A stretch of 64,000 nt of DNA from positions 506,001 through 570,000 of the forward strand of contig BROG01000030.1 in assembly GCA_030159075.1 (NCBI GenBank), given 5' to 3'. Positions 12,099 to 27,000 of the stretch are shown one piece after another. Source of the DNA: Atrina japonica (lineage: Eukaryota > Mollusca > Bivalvia > Pterioida > Pinnidae). The translations under genes and the position numbers were made by a program. Under the pieces are notes generated by a model. The model ran no database searches. It was given only the letters and a program-made list of their open reading frames with translations, and was not told where the DNA came from. Numbering within the stretch: the first letter of the stretch is position 1; each line of letters opens with the position of its first letter.

Positions 12099-15000
12099 GT
12101 ATGTTTTATGTCATTAAAATGATTTGACTTGTCAGTGTTCAAGGATTTTCCTGCATTTTCAACTTTACAAGGGAAAGTTCATCTTGAAAATGACTTTCTC
12201 GCAACCCAACTGAACTTTCCCTGAATTATTTTGTACATGAAGTTTTTCATAATTGCTCTTTAAATTTACATAATCATGTTATATATGTACTGATTTAAGG
12301 TCAAGGAAACAAAATTAATAAAATATTTTTAAAAAATGAAAATATATTTAGGAAATGCATGTCAAATTATAAATAACATGCACTTCTTTAAAAAAATATT
12401 AATCATAAAGCATTGTTTAATATTTTTATGTAAGTGTCATGAGCAACGCAATACAGGTTGTGGTCCCCGACTATGATGTCACGCGTGAATACCTGCTTAC
12501 AAGAATTCAAATGGAAAAACTCAAGGTTTTCGTGTATCTACATCCCCTATAGCTACATTGTACTTCATGATTTGTGTCCATGTTTTCATCTTTCAATTGT
12601 GCATTATACCAACTGGTCATAAAATAATACAAGCTGATACTTGTTTGCATCTTTTATGTTCAAATTTCTCAATTTGTGTAATTTAAACCCCCCCCCCCCC
12701 CATTTTAATTATGAACAAAATTGCACGATTAATTGATGAGCAAACATAATTATAAATACTTGCTATTCAACAACTAAAAACATTAAAATTTCAGTCCTAA
12801 CAGAACATCAAATATATTTTGATTTGTCTAAAGTTGGTCATTGTTCAGTTTAATAACACCAGGGGCCCATTGACAACAACAGAAGTTGGACTGAATAGCC
12901 TAAATGACAATTAGTCGTTTATTTGGGAAATTGAATTCTTTGAGTTGCTCTATCAATTTTAGATATGAGAGAAGTGATGTATCTACTTCAATTTGCATGA
13001 CTTGCATGCTGAAAAACAAAATATGTAGACCTAAAAGTGCTAGTGAACGATTATGTGGCAGAGTTGTAAAAGAGCTGATGTTTTACTTTTTATCCAGGAA
13101 CTTGTTTACATACGAGTGATCTCAAATATCACATGATTTATAGCAATAAACTGGAAATGGATTAATCTTTACATGTATACATTTTTCCAAATACTTTAAA
13201 AAGTTAATTTAACAAAGTTTTATTAATGGAAATTGTAATTTACAGCGAAGGTCAGGTCAAATAAATGCAATCAAACTGGTATGATGTTCTGGCTGACTTT
13301 AGTTGTGCCTCAGTGTTCATATCAATATGAGGGACTTGCTGCCATGTTCAAGTCACCGTGTTGTTTTTCATTTCAAATGGATACATATTCCCCACTGAAT
13401 TATGATATACAATTTTGAAGGAATAAAATACGTGCCAATCATTAATGTAAGATCATTTTCCATTCTCAAATTGTCAAAATCCATCTCTGTTTCTAAGTTG
13501 TCGAAGTTTTCTATCTGACAGTTTACCTTGCTCAAGGCAGAAACGGAGAACAAAGCACAGTATGGACAAAGTCAAAATTAGAATTTTCTTTAAATGATAA
13601 AGTTATTTTCTATGACGTAAAGAACATGTAAATATTTTAGTTCAAAAAGTGATGGGATTTCCCGCTGCCATGAAGCTGAGAAACATCAGGTATTGACCGA
13701 ATTCATACTCAAATACCGATTCATTTCATATTAGAGAACAAATTTATAATTAGAAATAAAAAAAAATTATACTCATTTTATTATTTGTTTACTTGCTCAC
13801 GGGTAATAGGGGTTTGAAAATTGACTTTTGAGTTTGGAATATCAACTTACCACGGATGACGGGAGATTGGAATCCTAGAACACTGCTTGTGCAAATTATT
13901 TAAGCCAGGTTAAGCATCACACACATGTCCTGATAAAAAGAAATAAATGCTTTTATATTATAATTATTCATTAAAGAATTAGAATTGAGACCTATTTAGA
14001 AAAATGTAGTTGCTTAAAATGATTTATAAATGTTTACATTTATTGAATGGTCTATTCAGGTCTAGGTTCTTATTACAGTGGAACCTGCTTTAGCGACCAC
14101 CTGGTCATAAAGACATTTTTGCTGTCCCCAATAGCACCATTTGTGTACAAATCAACCTCTATACATGTATAAAGACCACCTCCCTTTAAAGACCGGTTTT
14201 CTTGTGTCCTTAAGTAGGTCGTTTCACTCTATTTGTTTCAACACCAAGTTAATAAAAATAATAAAAATAAAAAGCGAAGACAAACCAGTGGTATAAATGT
14301 TTGGTCATATGACATAAGAGAGCATTTTGATGTATGCAAACTCATGGAGTCAGGGTTCAACATTAAGGTTTGTCGGGGACAAGTCTATTTTAAGTTCCGT
14401 CAAGTGGATGTTACCTCTCACTTGTCCTTTCAGACAAGTGAAGTAGTTGAATACAAAAATTGATTCAATAAAGATTCTTTTTGTTAATAATATCTTTGAA
14501 TGTTACACTTGATTTTTGGACAAGTAGATTTAAATACTTCTTGTCCTGCAGGACAAGTTGAAATTTTCATTATTGTTGACCCCTGGGAGTCCTGCTGTCT
14601 AGATATTTAATATACAATGGAACCCCACTATTAAGACCACCTAATTCAATGACATAAAGTGTCAGAATAGGGAGGTGATGTATTAAATAAAGGGATGCAC
14701 TTCTACCTTTTTGGGACACAGTTCTGTGTCCTTTCAATTGGGAAATTTATGTCACAAAGGGCTAAATTTGGTATAATAATAGTAACTTTGGTCATTTTAC
14801 GGATGATACAGAGCTTGTAATTCATTTCACTTTTCTATTTAACTGACAACGTGGAGTTCATTTGAAGACATGGAGGTTTTATTTGAACAGTATTTTTAAG
14901 TTGAATTTTTTTCCTTTTTCTGTGTACCAAAAGTGAGCTACATTGTGAACATAATTAAGAAAATTTTGCTTAAAATTGGTGAAAATATAGTAAATTTTGC

Positions 15001-18000
15001 ATTGGGAATGGGGCCTTTTACAGGACTGGCATATTAATGATATTAATCCCTGTACATGTTTGTATATACATCTTAGCCTATATAATGGTTTTCATTTTAT
15101 CTTTGAAGTGTTGTTATACGTGGTGATAAAGATGAGGGAGCTGTTCTGTGCACCCAAAATAAAACTTATGAAATCAAGGAGGCTGAGATATCCAACTCAA
15201 TGTTGATTGTCCCGGATGTTACAATTGGTAAAGATCTGCGTGTAGATGGGGATAGATCAGTTTACCATCGACAGGTGAGTAATGCTGAAGTAATTGTTCT
15301 GCAATGTTTAAATACAAAACTCGCAACAATGGGTGAAATGGATTAAAAAATCGCTTGTTAACTGTCAAACTTTGACTTATTTTTGTCCCCAAAGCAATTT
15401 TCATGGTACTTTGTCATATTAAATTAAATAAACAAAAAATTAAAATTTTGTTGTTGTTGTTGTTTTTGATGATAATCATGCTGTTCATAATCATATGGAA
15501 AAAAGATGATTAGAAAGAATTAACTGTATGTGTATCAGGCCTTGACTTTTGACTATTTTAACTACTTGCCTGTAGCTACTGGAAGTTTGGTTGCCCACAA
15601 TGTAAAAAATATATTTGCTTATGTGTTTTTGTAATCACAGATATGTTTTTGCTGTCTGTTATTTTCTTTGTTTCTCAAACTTATTTACATTGAATATACA
15701 TTGAAGTATGTACATATTAAGTTTTTTTTATGTCATTGAAACGTACCATTAAAATTTTGTGAAGGTGACATCTGTTGTTCACGGATACTTTGAGCTACGA
15801 CCATGTAAACCCAAAGTGAAGAAACTGAAAGATTTGTTGGAGGTGAACAAATACAGTGGCCGGGAATGTGAGATGGATGAAAATCATCAGGGTAAAAAGG
15901 TGAGTATCCTGGTTAATTACAGTTGAGATGGAGTGAAATCAGGTGAGAAAGGTCATTACAGTGAAAGGTAAGTATCCTGGTAGATTAAAATGTGAAATGG
16001 AGAGAAATCTGGTGAACATCATTGTTAATTACCATTGAGATGGAGTGATATCAGGTGAAAAAGGTTATTACAACGAAAGGTAAGTATCCTGGTTGACTAA
16101 AATGTGAAATGGAGAGAAATCAGGTGAAAATCATGGTTAATAACCTTTGAGATGGAGTGATATCAGGTGAATAAGGTTATTACAACGAAAGGTAAGTATC
16201 CTGGTTGACTAAAATGTGAAATGGAGAGAAATCAGGTGAAAATCATGGTTAATAACCTTTGAGATGGAGTGATATCAGGTGAAAAGGTGAGTACAGTGTG
16301 AGATGAAGTGAAAAAGGTAAATATCCTGGTTGATTATAATGTGAAATGGAGTGATATCAGGTGAAAAAGGTGAGTACAGTGTGAGATGAAGTGAAAAAGG
16401 TAAATATCCTGGTTGATTATAATGTGAAATGGAGAGATATCAGGTGAAAAAGGTGAGTACAGTGTGAGATGAAGTGAAAAAGGTAAATATCCTGGTTGAT
16501 TATAATGTGAAATGGAGAGATATCAGGTGAAAAAGGTGAGTACAATGTGAGATGAAGTGAAAAAGGTAAATATCCTGGTTGATTATAATGTGAAATGGAG
16601 AGATATCAGGTGAAAAAGGTGAGATGGTGTGAAATCAGGCAAAAAGGGTCGTAGTGTGAGGGAGTGAAAATGGGTAAAAAGTGTGAGTACAGTGAGATGG
16701 AGTGAAATCAGGCTAAAAGGGTCGTAGTGTGTGGGAGTGAAAATGGGTAAAAAGTGTGAGTACAGTGAGATGGAGTGAAATCAAGTAAAAAAGTGAGAAC
16801 AGCGTGAGATAGAGTGAAATCAGGTAACAAGGGTCAGTAGTGTGAGGGAGTGAAATCAGGTAAAAAGGTGAGTGTAATGGAGTAATTAGTTTCACTATAA
16901 TTTGAGATGGGTTGAGAGTAAAGACAAAAGGATCACAATTATGTATATTATAAATGTGAGAGGGATTAAAATCTAGGTTATTAGATGCATACAAAAATTG
17001 TAAGCAATGCTGTTTTTACTTCAGCTTACAAATTTTCTGCTACTTCAAACATAATTTAAATTTGACTTGTCTAGTAATCATTCAATTGAAACTAAACTTT
17101 CTCTGGAGTATAAGTTTAATTTTTCCTTTCTCAGACTCCATAGGCGCGTTTTAAAATCAGACAGCAAGATATGAATAAATACATATACAATAAAACCTGC
17201 TATAGTGGCCACCTCTATATAAGGATTACCTGTTTATAAAGGCCAGTTTTACCCAAGTCCCTTGACTGCATACTTCAACTAAATTGAACCTGTGTATAAG
17301 GGTTGCCTGCACATATAGGTCAATATTTTCTGGTCCCTTGGGTGGCCCCTATATACAGGTTTCACTGTATTTGTCTTGACTTGATACATGATTGGTCATA
17401 ATAGCTATCTGAATTATTCACAAACACATGGAAATATAATTTTTTTTTATTATCTGTAAAAATCATCAAGAAATAGGGGTAAATTACTAAAAAGAAATAA
17501 TGTGGACACTTATATTGTTCTGTTGACGATGTTTTGCATGTTAGATTTTTTTTGTTTTGTTTTTTTGTTCAATTTGACTTCTTGTTTTTGTTTCAGTTTA
17601 AATGGGAAGATTTATTGGACTCGGTACAAGCCAGTGAAAGTGAAATAAAGTTAGCCTTAGAGAAATTTCAAGCCTGTAATATTGAAGGTATATAAAAAAT
17701 CAAATACATGTATTTACTTCTTAAAAGTACAGAGGAATTTTATTTTGTACTGTTGACATCTAGATGTAGCCAGCCTCAAGCACACCTTGTACATACCGGT
17801 ACTTGCATAAAGTAAAAATATTCTGAGCAGGAACAAACTTTTTTCATGAATGAATTTTACAACGTAAATTTTGTGTACATAGATCAGTTTTATTTGAGAT
17901 TTATCTTTGTCATGATAAAAACGAACTAAAAGGAATGAATGTTTTGATTTTGAAATGTGATGCAATAATAGACCAAAAATACAGATAAAAGTATGAGTCC

Positions 18001-21000
18001 CAGGACTGTTATTTGATTTAGTGACCAGGCAGATAACAGAAAAAATATTGTGAGTGTGATCTAATCCTTTTGAAAATGGATAATTTTACAAGTACCGGTA
18101 TATTTTCTTTTTGACTAAATCAAGTATATTTTGTTTTCCATTTTACTAGATTGAGTTTGTTTTATTTTCTGTTTGACTAGATTGAGTATGTTTTATTTTC
18201 TCTTTGACTAGGTCAAATATGCTTGGTTTTCTATTTAACTTGGTCAAGTATGTTTTGTTTTCTCTTTGACTAGGTCATGTATGTTTTATTTTCTATTTTT
18301 ATAAATCAAGTATGTTTTGTTTTCTCTGTGTACTAGATCAAGTATGTTTTGTTTCTCTTTTTACTAGTTTGTTTTATTTTCTCTTTGACTAGATCAAGTA
18401 TGTTTTGTTTTCTCTTTGACTATATCTATATCTTCATTACATAGGTTACTGGAGAGTGTTGGATTTTGACTTCCTGTCTCAAGTATTAAATCACATCATA
18501 CAATTATGTGAAGAGCAGGACTGGTTGACAACAGGGGTACCCTCAGAAGATTGCTGTCAAACACTTGAAGAACTATTTCCAAGGTGTTTTGTTTGATCTT
18601 CATGTTATATGCTGTATGTTTCAAGTTCCTTTGGGTTAATGTAATTAGCTAGTTGAAAGTTTTATGGAAGACAGGAACATTGGTTTTATTTTTTTGCCAG
18701 TATTCAAATTGGGCCTTCATGGCCGAGTTAGAGCAACATGCTTTTAAACATGAAGTCTCTCACCAATGGTTACTGTAAGTTTGAGCCCGACGGTTGCCTG
18801 GCTGGAACCTAGGCTGATTTTGTGAGACAGTTTACTTGCGAAAGGAAGTATGAATAGGTCATTTGACAATGTCCTAAACTGTTACAACCCCAAAGGATGG
18901 TCTAAAATAATTGAAAAGAACATACCATTTTAATACTGTAGGGATGAAAGGATGAATTACGCTAAACAAAACAAAATTAAGTATACATTGCAATCGGCAG
19001 CAAGAGTTATTTAGGCTAAATGATTAATTATCTTTCTTAGGTAAATTCAACTTACTAGTAATACCTTTCTAGTATTTTCTGACTTTATCCATTTTTCATA
19101 CTTGCTTTAAATGAAAGTTCTCAGAAAAATCTTTTTTTTTCTTTGTTCATCAGTCTCATGATTTTTGGAGGAAATATGCCTTTTCCTCAATGTACAGAAA
19201 AAAATGTTTTGGAACTATCTTGATTGAAGATGCTAAAATGTTTTTTTGTTTTTTTATGTAATTGATTATCAGAAACTAGTTGTTTTTCAAATTTGTTTGC
19301 CATTTTTTCCTCAGCAAGTATTATATCTGTTATTGCCAGTTTCCAATTTAAGCAGGTGTTAAAAAAACTATTGATCTATGGGGTAGAATTATTAGTATCT
19401 TTCAACATTTAATTTCTAAGTTATTGTATAATCAGTTCTGAATTTGGTTAAAAGTGATGAATAATTAAAAGATTCTATATTTTGAAGCAATGTTCTATTA
19501 TTCTCTTCTTTCCTATGGTTTGATTCCTTCATGTAGAGGCGTCATTGAGCATGTGCTGCGACATTATGGTGACAAAATGAAATCTTCCGCACATGATGAA
19601 GACGAAGATGATAGGATGGAAATAGGTACAGATTTTTAGTTTCCAACCAATATAACAGGAAAATATAGTTTTGTAATATATTAAACATATGGAGATTTCT
19701 TCATGTTTGTTAAATGCCTCAAATAGTGTAAAAGCCCATGTAATGTGTGCCTCCTGTTTTTTGGATTGAAAATCTTGGGGGGGGGAAAAGATTATCGTTA
19801 TGCAATGTACACTAAAATTTACTGATATCAATAATCAAGGCTATACCAATAATCAAGGCTTCAAACTGAGATACAAGAAGCTAGCATTTGTATAAAATGA
19901 AATGGTGTTCAAAGTATTATTAACATTGATTATTTAACTTCTTAAATTACTTAAAAGTGAAAGATTTCTGTAAATTAACATCTTTTATGTTGTCTATTGA
20001 CTGCATGATAAATACTCAAGACTCACTTCACTTGTTTACGTGCACTTGACATTATAAAGTCTGTTCTTTAATATGTAGCTGTCCATTATCAATCATGTTT
20101 GTCATATTAATTACGCTTTTTTATCACCTTGCTGATATAATTTATATAGTCAGACTTTGAATTTATAAAGAAAAACATTTCAAGAGCAAAAATTAATTTC
20201 AAATTGAAAATTTGATATCAGTAATGTACAAACTCATTTGTCCGACATTCAGGAAATAGACTTTAATTTGTGCTGCCATCTCCTATAATTGGATTACTTG
20301 CAGTTAGCAGTTCAAATAATCAATCAGTTACTAAGTAGACATGCCCTAAATAAACATTTCATAATGATTGCTGGTATCAGTAACTATAATCTCAATTCAA
20401 AATGCTGACACGGAAATATCAAAACACGTTTTTTTGAAAAGCGGGACCATGGTCCCTGTATATTTATCAAAGAAGACATGATAAACAAAGATTATAATGG
20501 TCGTTTATACCAAATGAATGAAGTGATAAAATAAACATCTGAAATAAGTACAAAGTCAAGAAAGTATTGCAACACGATTATATTGTACGCTTTAACAAAC
20601 ACCACAACTGGGATTAAATTTAGTAACTGGACCCGCTAACACCTGTCTGCCCAAGTCAAAATTAGTTCTGCTTTCAAACTGCAATGCGAGCCAATCTTGA
20701 CAGTCTTAGATGAAATCTAAAATATAATCTGACAGTAATGTGTAATTTTTTTAATTTTTATTTTTTATAAGCAACTCGTACATTTGTTTCACCTGAAAAC
20801 AAAATGGCCGCCAGTGACATAGTCTCATAGACTTGAGGAAAAAAAAGATATTTTCCTACACCTGTTTAATATGCACTAATTATTTTCATTTTATAGTGAA
20901 AAAAGTTATTTTTCATTAAATTTGGTCAACTAATTGACCAAATTTAATGATTGTTTGATTACAACCAGAAAAATTAAAGTTTGCAAGGGTAAAATATATT

Positions 21001-24000
21001 AGTGATATTTTTGTCTTTTGACCTGTTCACCTTTGTAAACTTTATCTTAGTTTTGTTTTGTTTTTCAGATACAACATTTTATAGTTTAAATGAAGATAAA
21101 ATCTGTCGGTTTTTTGCAGAACTTGTTCTTAGAAATTCAGAAAAGGTAATTATTGTGTTGCTTGTCATCAGTTTATAGATGCATTTTGCACCTGTTTAAT
21201 GGTTCTTTCCCCCCCAAAACTAAGTCCTCTCAAACTTTTTGTCTCTTGTTGAAAATGTATGTTTTGTGTTTTGAACTTTTCTAAATTAAGAAGATGGAGA
21301 ACACTTCTGAAAAATCACAGTGTGAAGCAAAATTACATTTAAGAACGGCATTGTCTGTCTTTTTTTTTTAATTTTAGTTCCCTACAGGTGAAACCAGGGG
21401 TTATACATGATTGATGAATAAGTTCGGTCTTCCTGTCCAGAATTATTTTTATAAAGTTTCCTAATTGCTTACCATTCATTCACTCAATAATGTTTTCACA
21501 GGTAGGGGACAAGTACTGATTTATAAATTCCCACAGAATGCTTGGTTTAACTCTGTCACCCTGTTTCCAGTCAACATTTTTTGTTTCTAAATATTCCATA
21601 AATGTGTTAATTCAATGCATATACAGTTTGAGTCCTTTTCCATTTTTACAAAATTGTTTCATTGTATGACTACCAGAGCATTGCATCATGTAGTCAGCCT
21701 TGGTTGAAATTTCACAAGATCTTTAACTGCTGAGAGCTGTCATGTGCTCGATTGGCAACAGGAGAGTCACAGGTTCGAGTCTCAGTGGAAGTGGCTGGCT
21801 TTTCCTGTCCTTCAGATGAGACAGTACAAACCGAGGTCCTGTGTCATAGTAGGTGTTGGCACGTTAAAGAACCCTCACAAATCCTTTACTGCTTATCTAT
21901 AGAAGTGTTTAAGTTTACCTGCAAATGGCTGCTTGTCTTTTCTCATGTACTTTGTTAACAGATTTTCTTTAGAACCACACTGCCCCTCACTGTATAACTG
22001 GAAAAATAAACTATTTCATATTACGTTTGAAGCAGAGATCTCAAAATTACTTAAGTTTGCATGTAATGTATGTAAGGTTCTGTTGAAAATTTTACATTGG
22101 GTAATCTTGAATATTTTATTACCCACTTGCTCCACAATTGGTCTCGGAATTTCTTCATTAAGTAAATTTCTATTTCTATTAGAAATGACAATTTTAGTTT
22201 TAATACAGCTTGTGGAGGTCTTTGTATGAGACCTGATACCAAGGTCACGTGTCATGCCAGGCATGACAAGTAAAAGCGCCCTCACTGCATTGCTGTCCAT
22301 CCATAGCACAGGCCAAAATTTGTGGCACTCCACCTAAAGCTGGTGACATCTCTTGAGTGGAAAATTCTTGGCAGTATGTAAGACAAAAATAAAAATAAAA
22401 TATATAATCTTGATATTTTTTTCACTATTTTTTCAGTTTAATTTTCAAGAGTTTTTAACGGTATGGGAGCAGTCTGTTCCTACAGGAATGAAGACTAGTT
22501 TGTTTCAATTAGAGGTAAGATGTGTTTAAATATGTTTCTATTAGTTTGGAACTTGAAGATAGAGTAATGCTTAATGTTTTGGTATGTGCCTCTGTCCTCC
22601 AAGTAACTTCTAAATCAAACACAAAAGTCTTAATGAAATTGTTGGTACAAGTATTTATATTATATTTGGGCCAACTAAGCATCCATAATTAATTTTAAAA
22701 TTATATTAAAATAATAATGCAAGTATTTCAGATATTTTCATTCAAATATTGATATTGAATGTGAAAATCAAATTTTCATGGGTTGTTATGTAATATCAAT
22801 CGATTATGGGTTTACTTCAACTTTTCATCGTGGGCTATCCTGTTAGCAGTGAAGAGGTCATGGAGGTTGCATTCACACTTTGTGTAAAATATAGTCCAAC
22901 TCAAGAATTCAACTTTTACAGAAGTCAAATATTTTGGTGTAAAAGAAATTAAATCTAGTTTGAATAATCATTAAATTAAATACCACATAATTCTACTTAC
23001 TTTTGCCTTTCGAAATTATACAATATGATTTGCAGTTAGTTTCAACAAAACGTCATCAATCTATTTATAAATATGGAATTCCACTGTATAAGATTCCAGT
23101 GATGTTGAGCCTGCCTTAAGAAACTGCAGTATTACTCTTCCATTCATCATATTGATATTGATAGCTACAAGCATACAGCGATGTAAATAGAAATAATTAC
23201 ATATCACTGATACTAACATGAAGCTAAATCAATTTCTATTGAACTCTCAAGAATATGTACATTTTCTAGTCCATGCAAAATAAAAGCAGAATAGAGGGGA
23301 TTGCATCGAGTAAGAGGTGCTTGTTATGCAAATGGCGCGTGAAATCTATTATGAATAAGTTCCTGTCCATTTTGAAAACTTATCAAATACATAACCTGCC
23401 TTAATGAGATAACACATGCATATTTTCATTATTTATACACCCTATATGGTGTCCATATGCCTTACATAACTAGCAACTGCTCAATTTCAGCAGACTGTCA
23501 CATGTATACTGTGTATTGATATCGCAAAGGGAGGTAACTCGAACATTGAATGTTACAATTTCCAGTTCTCGTTTCCGCAAAAGTTGGGGAAAATCGCCAT
23601 ATCCATTGTCGGATGTTTACACAACAATTATCACAGTATAGTTAATCACAATTAGATTGGGATTTATAAACTTAAACATTTTGTGTAATCTATCTGTTCA
23701 TAATGGATTTCAAACAGAAATGATGTCTTCAACAAAAAACAAAAGTTTTATCCATTGCCGAAAGCATTGATATCTATAAGTGAAATTGGTGATTGATTGT
23801 TTTGCTACATCACGACATTAAGCCTGAATTATGTTGATGAAAAATTATTTCTTTAACAATAAACATAGACCCTTTCTGGATAACTGCGTTCCTACAAATC
23901 TCACCTGCGCACTTAACACTTCTGAGTTGTAACAAGAAGTTTCGTACTCAACACATATCATACCCAATAAAATTAAAATTGTACACTGGAAAACAATAAG

Positions 24001-27000
24001 TCTTTAATTGGGTACTAATTGTCATGGGTAGAAATGTTTTGAGCACGAAACTTCTTGATACCACTTGGAAGTGCTTGTTCGCAGGCGAAATTAGTAGGAA
24101 CGCAGTTATCCTGAAAGTGTCTATTGGGTAAACTGTCTTTTACAGTTATTTATATTAATTGATACAAGATAGAGAACGTTGTTTATTTAGTCTAGGCAGA
24201 GTTTATGTTCATGTATCACGGTAATAGCCCTAAATAGAATAGTTTACGTTCGACATTACAAGTCCTAAAATTTGTTTTAAATCACAGCCATTTCTCTGTA
24301 TGAAAAAATTTATTTTACCTGTTCCCAGTGTGATGTTTGGTTTTATTTTTAAATGATTGTTAATGCACGACAGACAATATTTAAAGTTGGTGCGGAAGAT
24401 TCAAGTAAAATTTAGATTGTTAATTTTGAATTAATCTAGAGACTGGAAATTGATCTTTTTGTTTGTTTTTAGAACTACATTAATTTGATTTATTTTCATT
24501 TCATACATGTTAGATAGCAGTAATTTGAATCCCATGGCTATTTTGCCAAAATAACAACCCATTTCAGTACTTTCAGTACTTTGATTTTTGGTTAGTTTTT
24601 TTTGAGAGGCCACTTTTTGGCTGCAAATGGGGTGGTCGCTCAAGAGGAGGACTACTATATCAGCTTTTTTTTTTGCTTTTTTTCACATTAAAAAAAATAA
24701 TGTCAGATTACTATACTTATACTGAAGAATTACAATGCATGCTAATACAATTAAGTTGTTTTTAGGGCTTAGCTTTAATAGAGCGGAATTGTAAACCTGA
24801 AGTCATCTGGTATTTTCCTGTAGAAAATCTCCCAGAAGATATTTCGGAAAGGTAATATTTTTTCATTTTCCTATATTACATTGACGACATATAGAGAGTA
24901 TTGTAATTATCCATCTAGAAAATAATAAACAAAAAACACACCCATGGAAAATATCTAATAAATGGATATACATGACCTAATAAAGAACTGGGATAGTCCT
25001 TGATTATCCTTAGATATCACAGGTAGTAACTCAGGTATGACAGGAAGTAATTCAGGTAACATTAAAAAAGGAGAAATCATCCTTATTGCACATGTTTTTT
25101 GATACAGCAAATTAATATTCATCATCCCTTATATCAAGCCCTTTCTCAAAAAATGTAACGGCAGTAGGATAATGTCTACCACTTTTATAGTATATGCCAA
25201 CATAATTGAACCTAGAAGAAGTTGCCTTTAAGAATTGATTACAATATCACTTTTAATAAACACTTTCTCTGCCATTTAATAAATGTGAAATTTCAAATAT
25301 TTGACAGGGTTTTCCCTGGGATTTTCAAATTAGGAGTCCATGGACTCCCACAACTACAAAATTAGGAGTCCATTTGGTAAATTAGGAGTCCATTTGGTAA
25401 ATTAGTAGTCCATTTGCAGTGCACTTCAATTCGACCAGAATTAAACTGAATGTCAAATGTGCACTTGTGTTGTTAATTACAGACATCCCTCTAGGGAAAA
25501 TATCAACAGTACACGTGGAGCATTTATTTTCTGATCATAGCTTAATCATGTCGGGAGAGTGAGTAGTTTTTCCCCCGCACTCATATGTGAAACAAAACAT
25601 CAGCGCCATTTTTATATGTTACTGTAACACATTGTAATTTCCTGATTTGTTCTTGAACACTCAAGATTTCCCTTAATTCAATATATAATTATTGTATACA
25701 TATATGTACTACAGATTAAAGGTTTATAAGAAATAAAATAAAATATAGTTGTTTTAACTACAAAATCATATGGAAAATTTATATTAAAAATCTATAAATT
25801 GTAATACAATTACATGTTTTTAGAAATATAGATGCAAAACTGAAAAGTTACTAAATACATGTAACCTACATGATGCCTCAAATTTATTTATTTTAAAATT
25901 ATATCTATTTTATCCATTTCAAGTATTAAAGTACTTTATCATATGTAAGATTTACATAAACATTTCTGTAAATAAATCATTTTATATAAGTATCATTAGT
26001 ACTTTAATTTTTATTTTTTAATTTCCATAATTCAATTGAAAGTCTGGTTTGGTATCCCTTCTATAATTCATATTTCCGGAAGTACCCATAAAGTGGGGAA
26101 CAATGTTTTATTGTTGATTCTAGATCTACATTAGATCTACATTAGAATTTAGAGGTAAAGTTTTTCATGTTTTATTATAAATAAAATGATGGATTCAGTT
26201 TCTTGTTTTTTTTTCTTGTGAAATTGCACTAGAACATGAGAATTAAGAATTGGCATAAAAAAGAAGCAAACTGGTAGAAATAGGTCGCAGACATCAAGTA
26301 TTTAACGCGTCCACTAGGACGCAATAGATCTTATTTTAGGCGTCATTTAGGATTTTTACGCAGAATTTTTGCGTCAGGGGAAAACCCTGTTTGATAAAGC
26401 AAAACAGAAAAATATTAATTCTAGTGATAATATGAATACTTGTTGTCATGCTTTTACAAGTTTGTCTCCAATCTTCACCATCTTATTTTGAAAACAAGGA
26501 TTTTTTAAATTGGAGTTTCAACAAGTTTTCAGTTTTTATATGGTGGCAGTCAGTTTTCAATGGTAAAGAAGAAAACCTGATTACAGTGTACCTGGAAAGA
26601 GACTGTACTGGCAAGTGAACTTGCAAACTGTCCCACAAAATGAGCTTAGGCTTTGGTAGAAAACAAATGATAATACTAATACTAAATGTTTGCGTTATAA
26701 GTGTGAACATATTTAATTTTCAGTTGCACATTGTACTAAAAGTATTTAAGGTGGGCCATTATTTTTGCAGCTTATCCATTATTCTAAAAACAAGAGGCCC
26801 AAATGTGTCTTCAAGGTTTATTATTTCGGTTTTATAGGAATGTTTAGTACCTGATCAATTGTTGTTAAGTCATGACCAGTTTGAAATCCAAGATGGTCAC
26901 TGAAATCCAAGATGGTCACCAAGGTGTTAATCATGTAAAATATTTCATAAACTAAATAATTACACCAAACTGAATTATTCTGTAGACTTTGGAAACAGAT

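Larger units (their letters stand above)
12099..15108 (+). other. DSCC1 intron 1 (visible numbering)
   Basis: AT-rich, with no exon-like similarity. Holds a poly(C) run near 12688, a TIR fragment at 14074, a short hAT-like element at 14351 and a diverged repeat at about 12600-12670 that is also seen at 10057-10110. Confidence 0.6.

Noticed and set aside
15890..16930. Possible CRISPR-like array
   Set aside because: Direct head-to-tail repeats without unique spacers, in an animal intron; it is a minisatellite.
16713..16994. 93-codon minus-strand frame
   Set aside because: Lies in the donor-like minisatellite; repetitive Leu/Ser/His peptide with no family match.
22016..22333. 105-codon minus-strand frame
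   Set aside because: Falls over decayed SINE sequence inside a DSCC1 intron; no similarity.
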